A stretch of DNA of 64,000 bases from NCBI RefSeq assembly GCF_918797505.1, contig NC_092797.1:46102157-46166156 (forward strand), given 5' to 3'. A program made the position numbers and the translations under genes. The notes below the pieces were generated by a model that did no database searches, was not told the origin of the DNA, and worked only from the letters and a program-made list of their open reading frames with translations. This DNA comes from Bemisia tabaci (lineage: Eukaryota; Arthropoda; Insecta; Hemiptera; Aleyrodidae). Positions 53,876 through 62,577 of this stretch are shown in pieces (the stretch's first letter is position 1; each line of letters starts with the position of its first letter).

Positions 53876-54576
53876 CCACAGCTCAGTTTCCACCCTTCCT
53901 TGAGATAATGTTTTCTTATCCGCAAAATACCAACGTAAAGAGGGTTCGATTTCCTAACACGTTCAGAGCAAAAATAGGTGAATCAAACTCAAAAATAGAT
54001 CAGGTAATTCTGTCCTCCAAGCGTTGACCGAGCTGCGAACAATAAGATTTTTATGCGATCATAAAAAGCGTACTTTTTTTAGTTTGCTCAGCGACGTTAC
54101 AAGTCGGATTTACACGAATAAAATCGTGTACTTTGTGTGGCATGCTGCACTTACATGTCAGACGTCTGAGTTAAGCGACGCGATGGATCAAATTATTTTA
54201 TTCTGGAGCGCAGAGCTTGAATTTTCCTTAGAGAAGAGGAGGAAGAATAAGAATAAGGATGATGAGAAGAAGAAGAACAAAATATGAGAAAAGCGGAAGG
54301 AAGGATACTCGATTTTCAATCGAAACATGGTTTTTTCTCAGTTTCTATACTGCTACTTCGATGAAGTTTAGCAGAAAGGGAGCAAATACGACAGAGGAGA
54401 CACTGAATCCGCTAAGATATTACGTATTGTTTCCTCAATAATTTAAATGAGTTTTCTTCCAAAATTTTGTGGCCGAGCGAAGGCATTTTTATTTTTTCAT
54501 CATAATAAAAACGAAGTTGCTTAATCTCGGCAAAAATAAAAAATTCTTAATCCTTGCTAATACACTATCGTCTTCT
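53876..54576. other. No gene recognised; AG-rich tract
   Basis: GAAGAATAAGAATAAGG-type sequence lies at 54236-54285 and makes lysine-rich frames. Confidence 0.4.
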
Positions 54577-54806
54577 AGACAAAGGACCGTAACTACATCT
54601 CAACGTTACGACATTTTCTCTCGCAAATGGTACTGCTACGAGAAAATTTTTGACAGTTGCAGCTTAAAATTTCACTGATTTTTCTTCTGATTATTTTCAA
54701 AAATCAGAAAATTTTTAGACGGAAATTGCATTAATGTTCTTGAAGAAAATTGCTGTGTTTGAGCCAATTTGGCAATTTGAGGATGGAGTTCCGTCCTTCC
54801 GTCTAT
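54577..54806. mobile_element. TIR-E MITE, both ends
   Basis: AGACAAAGGACCGTAACTAC at the left and GAGTTCCGTCCTTCCGTC at the right. The core holds CACTGATTTTTCTTCTGATT and TTTGAGCCAATTTGGC. Confidence 0.7.
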
Positions 54807-54862
54807 GAAACGACTGAGTTTTATACAATTATCTTCCATCAAACTCCCTCGCCATGGGTACA

Positions 54863-55122
54863 ACTGGACCGAGTTAAACAGAAAGGAACCAAGCCACATC
54901 AGATATTGCCAAATTTAACTGTAAGCAATTTAATTTTTTACGTAAAAACGGTAGTGCTGATTTTCGCGCAAATTTCAGTGAATTCTCTCCATGGTACGAA
55001 GCAAATTCCTCATCATTTTCACAGAAATCCACACAAACATTCTTTCATAAAAAATTGAATTGCCCAGTTAATTTTGGCAACAGCTAATGTGGCTTGGTTC
55101 CTTTCTGTTAAACTCGGTCCAG
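54863..55122. mobile_element. K-family MITE, copy 2
   Basis: CTGGACCGAGTTAAACAGAA, then AGGAACCAAGCCACAT and TATTGCCAAATT on the left. The right is the complement (TTTTGGCAACAGCTAATGTG, TTCCTTTCTGTTAAACTCGG, TCCAG). The arms pair for about 50 bp. It follows the TIR-E copy by 56 bp. Confidence 0.85.
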
Positions 55123-55520
55123 CTAAAAGTGGTGACACAGTTATAGTGCTGAGTATACAGAAAAAGTAATTTTTCTCGACCAGGCGTACGGCGCTTCGAC
55201 TGAAAACACAAAACCTTAGAAATATAATCCCGAAGATAAAAATACCCGGAAGATAAACTCTAACTGGACACTGAATTAATTACGAAGTTAACGGAAACGG
55301 AAACCCTCCCCGAGTCCCGATGGCCGGAGAAGCAAAACAACGGGGAACTTGAACCAGGCCTGCCGGTTCGCGGGGGAATCTGGGAAACTCGCGCGGGAAA
55401 CGGGGAAATTTCGCGCTGGGACGTGACAAACCCGTGGAGTTGTTTCCCGATAACGTTGCGAGTTTCTGAACTTGGTAAATTATGGCCGCCGGAGCGAACG
55501 CCTCAATTTACGTCCGCCGC
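55123..55520. other. CpG-rich unique DNA
   Basis: GC-rich, single-copy here, no frame. Confidence 0.4.
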
Positions 55521-55752
55521 ACAATGGATCCAGTCAATAGGAGAGATCGGACACGATTTGGAAACTTTAAAAAGCTCATAACTCCGTTAAAAAAAAATGT
55601 TGAGGTTTTAAAAGTGGTTCCATTGGTTTTTTCGTGAAATTTTCTTCAAAAACCACCCCTTAAAGTTGAAAATATGGCGAAATCAACATAAAAATTTGCC
55701 GTTTTAGATGAAAATTTGACGTCCGGCCTCTCTGCTTGGCTCGATCCACTGT
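55521..55752. mobile_element. TIR-A MITE, copy 6
   Basis: ACAATGGATCCAGTCAATAG at the left and CTTGGCTCGATCCACTGT at the right; same orientation as copies 1, 4 and 5. No target duplication seen. Confidence 0.75.
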
Positions 55753-56169
55753 GCGCTGTAACGCTGGGGACGCGACGGGCGATCGAATTGCTACGAGTTC
55801 CGTGAAGTCGAAAATAAATAAATCAAACTATCCCGACTTCCATGAAGCGGTTGCCGGCTTCGATCGGAAAATCGGAGAAAGTGGGTGCAGTTGAGGAGTA
55901 GCGTCCATTCTCTGGAGTTGGTAACGCTGCAGTGACGTTTGGTATACGCTAGGACAGCGAATGCTCCCCTGAATTATTGTTTTTCTGTTTTATAATATTA
56001 AGTATCGATTATGGAGACTTGAATTGATGGATGAACAGGGGAAGCGACCAAAGCTTCAAGTGAGGGGCTTGACGAGTTTTCTCTGTTTTAAGAAATATGC
56101 GTTTAAAGTTTTAAAATTTCATGGAGTCTTATGGTGAAAGGGAAGTTTGAACTCACTTTTTGATGCTTA
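55753..56169. other. Unique spacer
   Basis: Nothing recognised. Confidence 0.4.
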
Positions 56170-56516
56170 CACGAAGAAAAAAAACCTCGTGCGTGGGACC
56201 CGAAGTTTAGGTCATATGGATCTCTGAAGTTTTCGGATTGAACAATTGAACATCTGAACACTTTAGGTCTAGCTGTCGAGGTTCGGATCACACATCTGAA
56301 ACTTCAGATGTGAGAACCGAAGTTTTTCGGATGTGAGAGCCGAAGTTTTTCGGATGTGAAAACCGAAGTATTTCAGATGTAAAAACTGAAGTTTTAGATA
56401 TGTGATCCAAACCTCAGCAGATGGACCTAAAGTGTTCAGATGCTCAATCTGAAAACTTCAGAGATCCATATATGACTTAAACTTCGGGTCCCACGCACGA
56501 AGTTTTTTTCTCCGTG
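56170..56516. mobile_element. Mariner-like palindromic MITE with internal minisatellite
   Basis: Ends CACGAAGAAAAAAAACCTCG and its mirror (CGAAGTTTTTTTCTCCGTG) are flanked by TA on both sides (56168-56169 and 56517-56518). The arms continue with GCGTGGGACCCGAAGTTTA. The centre (about 56290-56400) repeats a 23-24 bp unit, GATGTGAGAACCGAAGTTTT with variants, about five times. Confidence 0.8.
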
Positions 56517-56518
56517 TA

Positions 56519-56981
56519 AAAATTGGATTTTTCTTGGAATATATTTTAGGACTAGTTTTAGTTGAAATCATCGATACGTCAATTTTTTCAAAAACTGCAT
56601 GTATCCAACATGTCTTTCAAGCCTCTTAAGGGTAGTTTCTGGAATACAAGACGTTTAAACGTCCTAACACTTGAATCTTCAAATGGATGAACATTGCGCC
56701 ACGAGGGCTTTTTCGAGCCCAAATCAAAAATTTCAGGCGAAATAGTAATCTGCGTGACTTCTATTGCCTTCTCATGACAATTATGTCTCATTTAGAGTCT
56801 TAATCGGAAAAAACCACTGATACTGAGTTTCATCCGATTGAGTATATGAAACGCAAAATTTCAACCATCAAAATATGATTCAACATTCTACTAAACGCAG
56901 TCCCTTTATGTGTCTAGGGAGACTAATGATACATCCGTCGTTTCTAAGATGAACCAGAAACTGAAGTTTCTAATACTTTTT
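56519..56981. other. No gene or repeat recognised
   Basis: AT-rich unique-looking DNA. Confidence 0.4.
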
Positions 56982-57170
56982 TCTCTCTCTCTCTCTCTCC
57001 CCCTCTCTTCCTACAAGCTTCAAATAGCCCCTATTGGGCTAATCCCACGCTTACCACCAGCCCCACGTGACCATTGTCTGATACCATCAAACTCTGGTCA
57101 CCTGACCGGGAATCGAACCCGGGGCCTCTTGATTATTGGGCAAGCGCCACAACCACTTGAAGGGTAGTGA
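56982..57170 (-). mobile_element. tRNA-derived SINE
   Basis: Read on the minus strand, the head (about 57170 down to 57100) contains an A-box-like CTTCAAGTGGTTG (57148-57160) and a perfect B box GGTTCGATTCC (57119-57109), as in RNA polymerase III internal promoters. The part between can form an imperfect anticodon arm (CTTG...CAAG), but stems are decayed, so it is not a working tRNA gene. A tRNA-unrelated body follows, and the element ends in a (GA)n tract (complement of CT repeats at 56982-57008). Confidence 0.7.
57109..57119 (-). promoter_or_regulatory. RNA polymerase III B box of the SINE
   Basis: GGTTCGATTCC on the minus strand matches the B-box consensus GGTTCGANTCC exactly. The A-box-like element lies about 30 bp upstream of it. 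Confidence 0.75.
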
Positions 57171-57787
57171 AACTAAAATCCTCTGATCGAAAACTGAACC
57201 TAGGTCAGTTGCACACATTGCGTTTCGAGAGTCTCCGTCAGAATCAACCGCCTCGTTTACGTTGTCACAAGTTCGCATGGGTAACCCCCCTCCCCACCGG
57301 AGGGGGTGACCCGCTCCATCACGGAATCACTTTCCCGCGCGTGGATGTACCCCTGATAGATGAAGACGAATTACACCAATCCCACCCCTTTTCCGCCTCT
57401 CGTCGTAGGATATTCTCTGACCTCTGGTTATTTCCGTCCGGTCCGATCGTCGAGGGGCAAATACCTTCGACCTTCCCCCGCGAGTCTTCGATGAGTACCC
57501 CGCGGAATTCACCCCGCACCGGTTGCAACTTAGACGGGGAGGGGGAGGGATCGATTTTCCCCCGCGTCTTCTTCGTCGAGTTTTTTCGACGATCGAACGA
57601 CATCGGGTGTGATCACCGTTATTTTTACCCTCCGCTAACGACGCCGCACGAAGATAAATCTTGTTACGTCGATTACTGCTCTTACGACCTCGATTTGAAA
57701 GGAAAGAAAGGAGGGCCATCCCTAACGAGCTTACTAAAAAGCAAAACTCGGTGGTGCTAACCAAGCTACGACGCTACACAATATCGG
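57171..57787. other. CpG-rich island carrying the longest open frames, not called as a gene
   Basis: A 197-codon plus frame (57167-57760) overlaps minus frames of 145 and 94 codons in the same stretch. Triple openness is expected from GC-rich, stop-poor sequence. The plus frame begins beside the SINE, has no domain, and no splice signals stand out. If a gene exists in this window, this is one of the likelier places, but I cannot support one. Confidence 0.3.
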
Positions 57788-57916
57788 CGGATCCAGCAAT
57801 TCGGCAACACCGGATTTCCTCCATTTAAACCCATGTTAAGTAATCGATTCTCGTCGGAGTACCAGGCCCCTCCAAGAATCGATACATTTCCAGGGGGTTG
57901 CCAATTTGCTGGATTA
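57788..57916. mobile_element. Short MITE, about 130 bp
   Basis: GGATCCAGCAATTCGGCAAC at the left faces GGTTGCCAATTTGCTGGATT at the right. The inner GTAATCGATTCTCG pairs with CAAGAATCGATAC. Confidence 0.7.
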
Positions 57917-58463
57917 AGCACCATGGGGAAGCACCATGGTCTTTAGAAACGCAAGGAAAATGTGGACATGAACACGGCGGTTGATAAAATCCCGTGATCG
58001 TCGCGTGTGTTTTGGTGGGTTGGCGTTGGTCACGTTGAATATAGCGTAATATCCTAGTGCGTAAGGGTTGGATGGAACAACCCCTCTGACGAAATTTTCA
58101 CCTCCGCCGAAGTACCGGTTTTGTGGCGGGAAGCTTGGAAAACGCATATTTCTTACGCCGATTGTGAAGTTAGGAGTGTATATCAGACTGTCCAAATGCG
58201 CTCATCTTGATTTTTGAGCCACTTTCTTGGAGATAAAGCTCTTTTTTTGCTCTAGCTGGAGTTTGCAACGGACCCATTACTTATGACAAAAGCATCTCGC
58301 GTTCATGAATTCGCTGGATTCGGGTCTTTCTCCCGGAAAACAATGAGTTGGTCAAAATCAGTTATTCTATTGGCTGCTTAGAGAAGAAAATAGGCAAATT
58401 TAAAAACATCAAGTTCTGTCACTTTTCTCTACCGACGGCCGATTTTCCGTGGCCAATTCTGCG
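57917..58463. other. No gene recognised
   Basis: A 93-codon minus frame (57914-58195) has no domain. ATCTCGCGTTCATGAATTCG (58285) recurs as ATCTCGCGTTCCTGAATTCG at 61268, a short dispersed repeat. Confidence 0.4.
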
Positions 58464-58914
58464 CGCTGAGAAAAAAAAAGGTCATATGAACCTAACGTTC
58501 TGTGTTCCATATCATCCCATATATTCGGTTTGTCAAACTGAACTTTCGGTTCGTGTAACCGAACGTTCGGCATCTATGACTAAACTTTTGTTCGTCAGTT
58601 CACTTTACCGCACAAGTTCGGTTAGGGGCTGGACACATGTTCAAAGTGAAGCTTCACAGTGGTGTCTGTCTAGCCAAGCGTTGCCATCGATTACCTTCAA
58701 AGGAGAGCGGCCCACCCTATTTTGACGCATCGATGAGCAACTCTTGACTGAACAGCCACCACTTTGAAGCTTCACTTTGAACGTGTGTCCAGCCCTTTAC
58801 GCAAACTGAAAGTCCGGTTTGATAAAACGAAAATTCAGTTTGGCAAACCGAATAAGTTGGGGTGTTATGAAACACCGAACTTTGGTACATACGACCGAAC
58901 TTTTTTTAGTGCGT
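58464..58914. mobile_element. Y-family palindromic MITE interrupted by a nested element
   Basis: GCTGAGAAAAAAAAAGGTCA at the left faces GAACTTTTTTTAGTGCG at the right. Arms carry GGTTTGTCAAACTGAACTTT against AATTCAGTTTGGCAAACCG. The element at 58625-58796 sits between the arms, accounting for the larger size than the relative at 4259. Confidence 0.7.
58625..58796. mobile_element. Harbinger-like MITE nested in the Y element
   Basis: GGGCTGGACACATGTTCAAA, then GTGAAGCTTCA on the left faces its near-perfect complement ending GTGTGTCCAGCCC (about 40 bp, few mismatches). TTA lies just outside both ends (58622-58624 and 58797-58799), matching the 3-bp TWA target of PIF/Harbinger elements (family knowledge). 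Confidence 0.7.
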
Positions 58915-59723
58915 TGTGCGCTGTCCGTGGAACCATGCCTCCAAGTACTAAAAAGTCGGGTCGCGCATTCGAAAGGCTGGAGCCGCACCGGTGTCGATGC
59001 GTTTTCCCAGGTGAAACCCTGTTTCCCTTGCAGGTAAGTCGGAAACGCGGGGGCTATTTCACCCCCTTCCGGCGCCCCCCTCCGTCGGATTAATAAGATT
59101 AATGGATCCGAAGTCTCTTTCGGATTAAGCGTCGGTCGTGAACCCGCGATGAGGGGCGGCGGCGGAGCATCGATGGAACACGCGAGAGATTAAAAAAATA
59201 AAAAGCGGGCGGGTTAAGGGGTAATTGTTTTTCGTTGGGCTCCTCCGCGGCACCGGGTGTAGCGCCGCGGGGGGGGGGGGGGGGGGAGGGGTGTAAGACA
59301 AATATGGGCCATAAATCTGAATTTTGTATCTTGGCGCGCGCACACCGGAACGGAACGCAGGGCATCAAGAATGGAGGATACTTATGGAGATGACCTACTT
59401 TCCTTCATTTTCCGGGCGGGGATGGTTTTTTCACGAAGCGTAGAGCCGGTTCTAAGTTGCGTTTCAGTTGAAGACATGGACGGGTGTTCTGAGTGTCTTT
59501 TAAATCTTAACCTGGGCTTAATTCTTTTGGCTTTATGATGGCAAAACATTTTCCTAAAAAAGGGGTATCGATAAAGGCCGTTTTTGGGTCCACCCTCGGG
59601 CATGCTCTTAACTCCACGATGTTTGCGCTACATACGAGCTCTAGATATACATTATACAAATCTGCAAATAAATCCTTAAAAAAAGAATCAGACATCAAAT
59701 TGAAAAAAAAAGAAAAAAATCGA
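58915..59723. other. CpG-rich DNA with a long G run; no gene
   Basis: At 59267-59293 there is a run of about 20 Gs and GGGGAGGGG, with quadruplex potential. Frames here overlap on both strands. Confidence 0.4.
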
Positions 59724-60107
59724 CACAGTCAACACAGCCGAAGGTAGGAGAAACGCGAACGGGCTGTCTTGTTCAACCTTTCTACCGAATCTGAGCGACA
59801 GAATTGCAGCATACAGTGGAGCATTTGGAGTTCACGCCTCGCGCCATCGCGCCTTCAATTTTGCAGATACAACGCGGACATCCATCAAGCACGAATAGTT
59901 GTATCCCTCACGCATTGCGCAATGCTTGAAGTATCCTTGTAGGTTCGCAGGCGCCGTGATCGCCGCACTTCCTCTTCATCGCTCTATTGCTATATTGTTC
60001 TTGCTTCTGTTCGTCTGATTTGTGGTGGAGCTTTAGAGGTTACGTGAACCACGGAATAGAACATGAGTCAGTAAGTCAACTGGTTCATAAGCATTTCAAA
60101 ATTGTAT
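59724..60107 (-). repeat. G-family repeat, full copy 2
   Basis: Inverted relative to 25724-26114, with blocks GGCTGTCTTGTTCAACCT, CCTCGCGCCATCGCGCCTTC, GGACATCCATCAAGCACGAA and AGTAAGTCAACTGGTTCATA in reverse order. A TA-flanked F element begins 5 bp after its end. Confidence 0.8.
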
Positions 60108-60111
60108 ACTA

Positions 60112-60365
60112 CACTGGAAAAAGAAAAAAAAAAAAAAAAAAAAAAAAAACACATTGGATCTAGAGTCCAGACTCTTAGGAACATCGACAAGAAAAAGTAC
60201 TCTTGATTCAATCAGAATCGAACTTAAATCAAGAACCAAGCCTCTTAATTTGAGCGGATTTTCTTTTGATTTAACCTTAAATCTGATTGAATCAGGAGTC
60301 CATTTTCTTGTCAATGTTTTCAAGAGTCTGGACTCCAGATCCAATGTGTTTTTTTTTTTCCAGTG
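60112..60365. mobile_element. F-family palindromic MITE, copy 2, with TA duplication
   Basis: CACTGGAAAAAGAAAAAAAA, then an A-run and ATTGGATCTAGAGTCCAGAC at the left are mirrored at the right, ending TTTTTTTTTTTTCCAGTG. TA flanks both ends (60110-60111, 60366-60367), as for Tc1/mariner. The A-run at the left is about 30 bases. The 102- and 138-codon frames across it on opposite strands arise from the palindrome. Confidence 0.85.
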
Positions 60366-61550
60366 TATGTTTAGACTCGCAATATACCGAAAAGAGACTG
60401 AAAATTGCCAAATTATGATGCATTTCGTAAAGTATAGACCTTCACTCAGAAAAATATTGTAGAGATGAAGTGCATCAGCTGAGGTGGACCCATAGATGGC
60501 TCTTATCGACACCCCTTATTTTGAAATTCCACAAATTCCCTAACTTTTCAAGGTTTTAGAAAAAAAAATTGTCTAACTTTTCCTTGATTTCATAAGGATG
60601 TCGAGCCTCAAAATCCTTTTCACGAGAAAAAAATTTGGCCAATAGTTACACATTGTCATCCAATAGCTATAAATTGTTAGTTAGACTCTAAAATTGAGAC
60701 AGTGAGTGAAAGAAGAGCATTTTTCGTTTGCGGTGAATTAGAATATCCGCTGCTCGTTTGAATTTCATGGAGGAAAATAACGTGTAATTTCTCTGTAACT
60801 TATCGATTAGAGTAATTAGAAATGATACAGAATTTCCAGTGAAAGTCTCAACGAAATTCATGCATTTTCCTCCCTTAGAAAGAAGGAAATGTCGACGAGG
60901 ATTCTACGACACCGGAACCGAAAAAATACATTTTCTGCACTCAGCGCTTCAATTTTTGTCTTTCACTGTTTTTATAACTTCGATGAAGTAGATCAGACTT
61001 CAACTGATAGTTTTGATGTTGGCTCTGTCCTGCCATTCACATCTCAATGCAGGGATTAAACAGAATGCTGGAGGGTACTGCAGTTTTTTTTTTTTTTTTT
61101 TTCCCATAAAATCCCATAAGTTTTCACCTCCGGGAAAACTACCTCACTTTTCAGATTCTGAGATTCCCTGAATTTTCAAAATTTTCCCTGCGTCGCCATA
61201 TAAAACGCAAGTCAGAGCGTGAGCATACGGCTACCTGGGGGGAGGGGGGGGGGGGTCCCTCGAGACACATCTCGCGTTCCTGAATTCGACGGATCCAGGA
61301 ACAAGGCACTCGAGGGCGGTGTTTATAAATAAAGCCGATGCCCCCGGGCGCCGGGGTGCCGAGGGGGGCTACGGGGGGCGCGTAAGTGGGTGAGAGCCGA
61401 AGACGTCTGCCAATTAAAATGACGGCGGGTTGTTTTAAAAGTCGGAATATTGATTTTCAGCCCTCGCGCTTTTGACGAAAGGTCAACCCGGGCCCGGAAC
61501 CTTCGCACGTTTAACGCGCGCCGAGCGAGGCGGTGTCCGACCGAGATGAA
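60366..61550. other. No gene recognised; T run and CpG-rich end
   Basis: Near 60515-60600 there is a diverged segment like the CCTGATATTTTCC MITE at 26945 (TTCCCTAACTTTTCAAGG). A T-run of about 20 lies at 61085-61103. From 61220 the sequence is GC-rich with G-runs, and 61320-61540 is strongly CpG-rich, with opposing frames. Confidence 0.4.
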
Positions 61551-62329
61551 TAATTCCCTCCACGCTCCATCCACCTGCCCGAGCCATCCCAACAAAACGC
61601 TCAACCGCTTCGGAATTATCAGCGATTCTTGAAAGCTCCGCTTCTTAACTAAAACTTTCTTTCTCCCTTGACCCAACGGTGATTTCAGCAAGTTGGCAAC
61701 GCTCTTTTTTCTCCATTTTTACCAGTTATAAATTATGTGATTAATTATTGATTATAGGAACCCTATTCCCCCATAATTCCCTCCACGCTCCTTCCACCTG
61801 CCCGAGCCATCCCAACGAAACGCTCAAACGCTTCGGAATTATCAGCGATTGTTGAAAGCTCCGCTTCTTAAATAAAACTTTCTTTTTCCCTTCACCCAAT
61901 GATGATTCTAGCAAGTTGGCGACACTGTTTTTCCTCCATTTTTACCCGTTATAAATTATTTGATTAACTATTGTTATAGGAACCCTATTCTGCCATGCTG
62001 AGGAAGAACACCGTAAGAGCAGACGTTGCCAAATTCTTTACCAAAACTTTCTTTTTCTCTAACCCCAATGATGATTACAGCAAGGTGGCAACACTGTTTT
62101 TCTCCATTCCTACCCGTTATAAATTGTTAGATTGATTATTGATTATAGGAACCCTATTCTGCCATGCTGAAGAAAAACAACGTAAGAGCCTTTAAACATT
62201 GCCAAATTCTGAACTAAAACTTTCTATTTCTCTAGCCCCGATGGTGATGGCAAGTTGGTAACACTGTTTTTCTCAATTTTTATCCGTCATGAATGATTCT
62301 ATTAACTATCGATTTATAGGATTCCTATT
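61551..62329. repeat. Tandem array of four units that switches unit type
   Basis: GGAACCCTATTC (last unit GGATTCCTATTC) recurs at 61757, 61979, 62148 and 62319, so spacing changes from about 222 to 170 bp. Units 1-2 start TAATTCCCTCCACGCTCC and contain GAAAGCTCCGCTTCTTAA. Units 3-4 instead start with the TIR-C end CTGCCATGCTGARGAA and GCCAAATTCT. All four share AAAACTTTCT, ATGATGATT, a TGGCAACACTGTTTTT-like block and TACCCGTTATAAATT. Confidence 0.8.
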
Positions 62330-62577
62330 CTGCCATGCTAAAGAGCGTCGTAAGAGCCTTCAGACGTTCCCAAATCCTCTAGTATAAAAACCAACTTTCA
62401 AGGAATAATGTGAATATTTGTCTTTTAAATGTTTTGAAAATGTTATTCGTAATGTGATCTGAAGTATCTGAAAAGTTTAATGAGGAATATTCATAATTTC
62501 TTCAAAAATATATCTTTTATCGCAAGAAATTTGGCAACAGCCCGAGGTGTATACGGCGTGTTTCCTCAGCACGGTAA
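62330..62577. mobile_element. TIR-C MITE closing the tandem array
   Basis: CTGCCATGCTAAAGAGCGTC, then CCTTCAGACGTTCCC on the left and TATACGGCGTGTTTCCTCAG with CACGG on the right. It is a full element whose left end is the sequence copied in units 3 and 4 of the array. Confidence 0.7.

Noticed and set aside
57100..57170. A functional tRNA gene on the minus strand
   Set aside because: The B box is perfect, but the acceptor and D stems are decayed and a SINE-type body with a GA-rich tail follows.
57167..57760. Longest open frame (197 codons, plus strand)
   Set aside because: The same bases are open in two minus-strand frames (145 and 94 codons), the start touches a SINE, and no domain or splice context is visible. 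GC-rich composition explains the openness.
60096..60512. Opposing 138- and 102-codon frames
   Set aside because: They read through the two arms of the F palindrome and a homopolymer (phenylalanine run), so they are structural artefacts.
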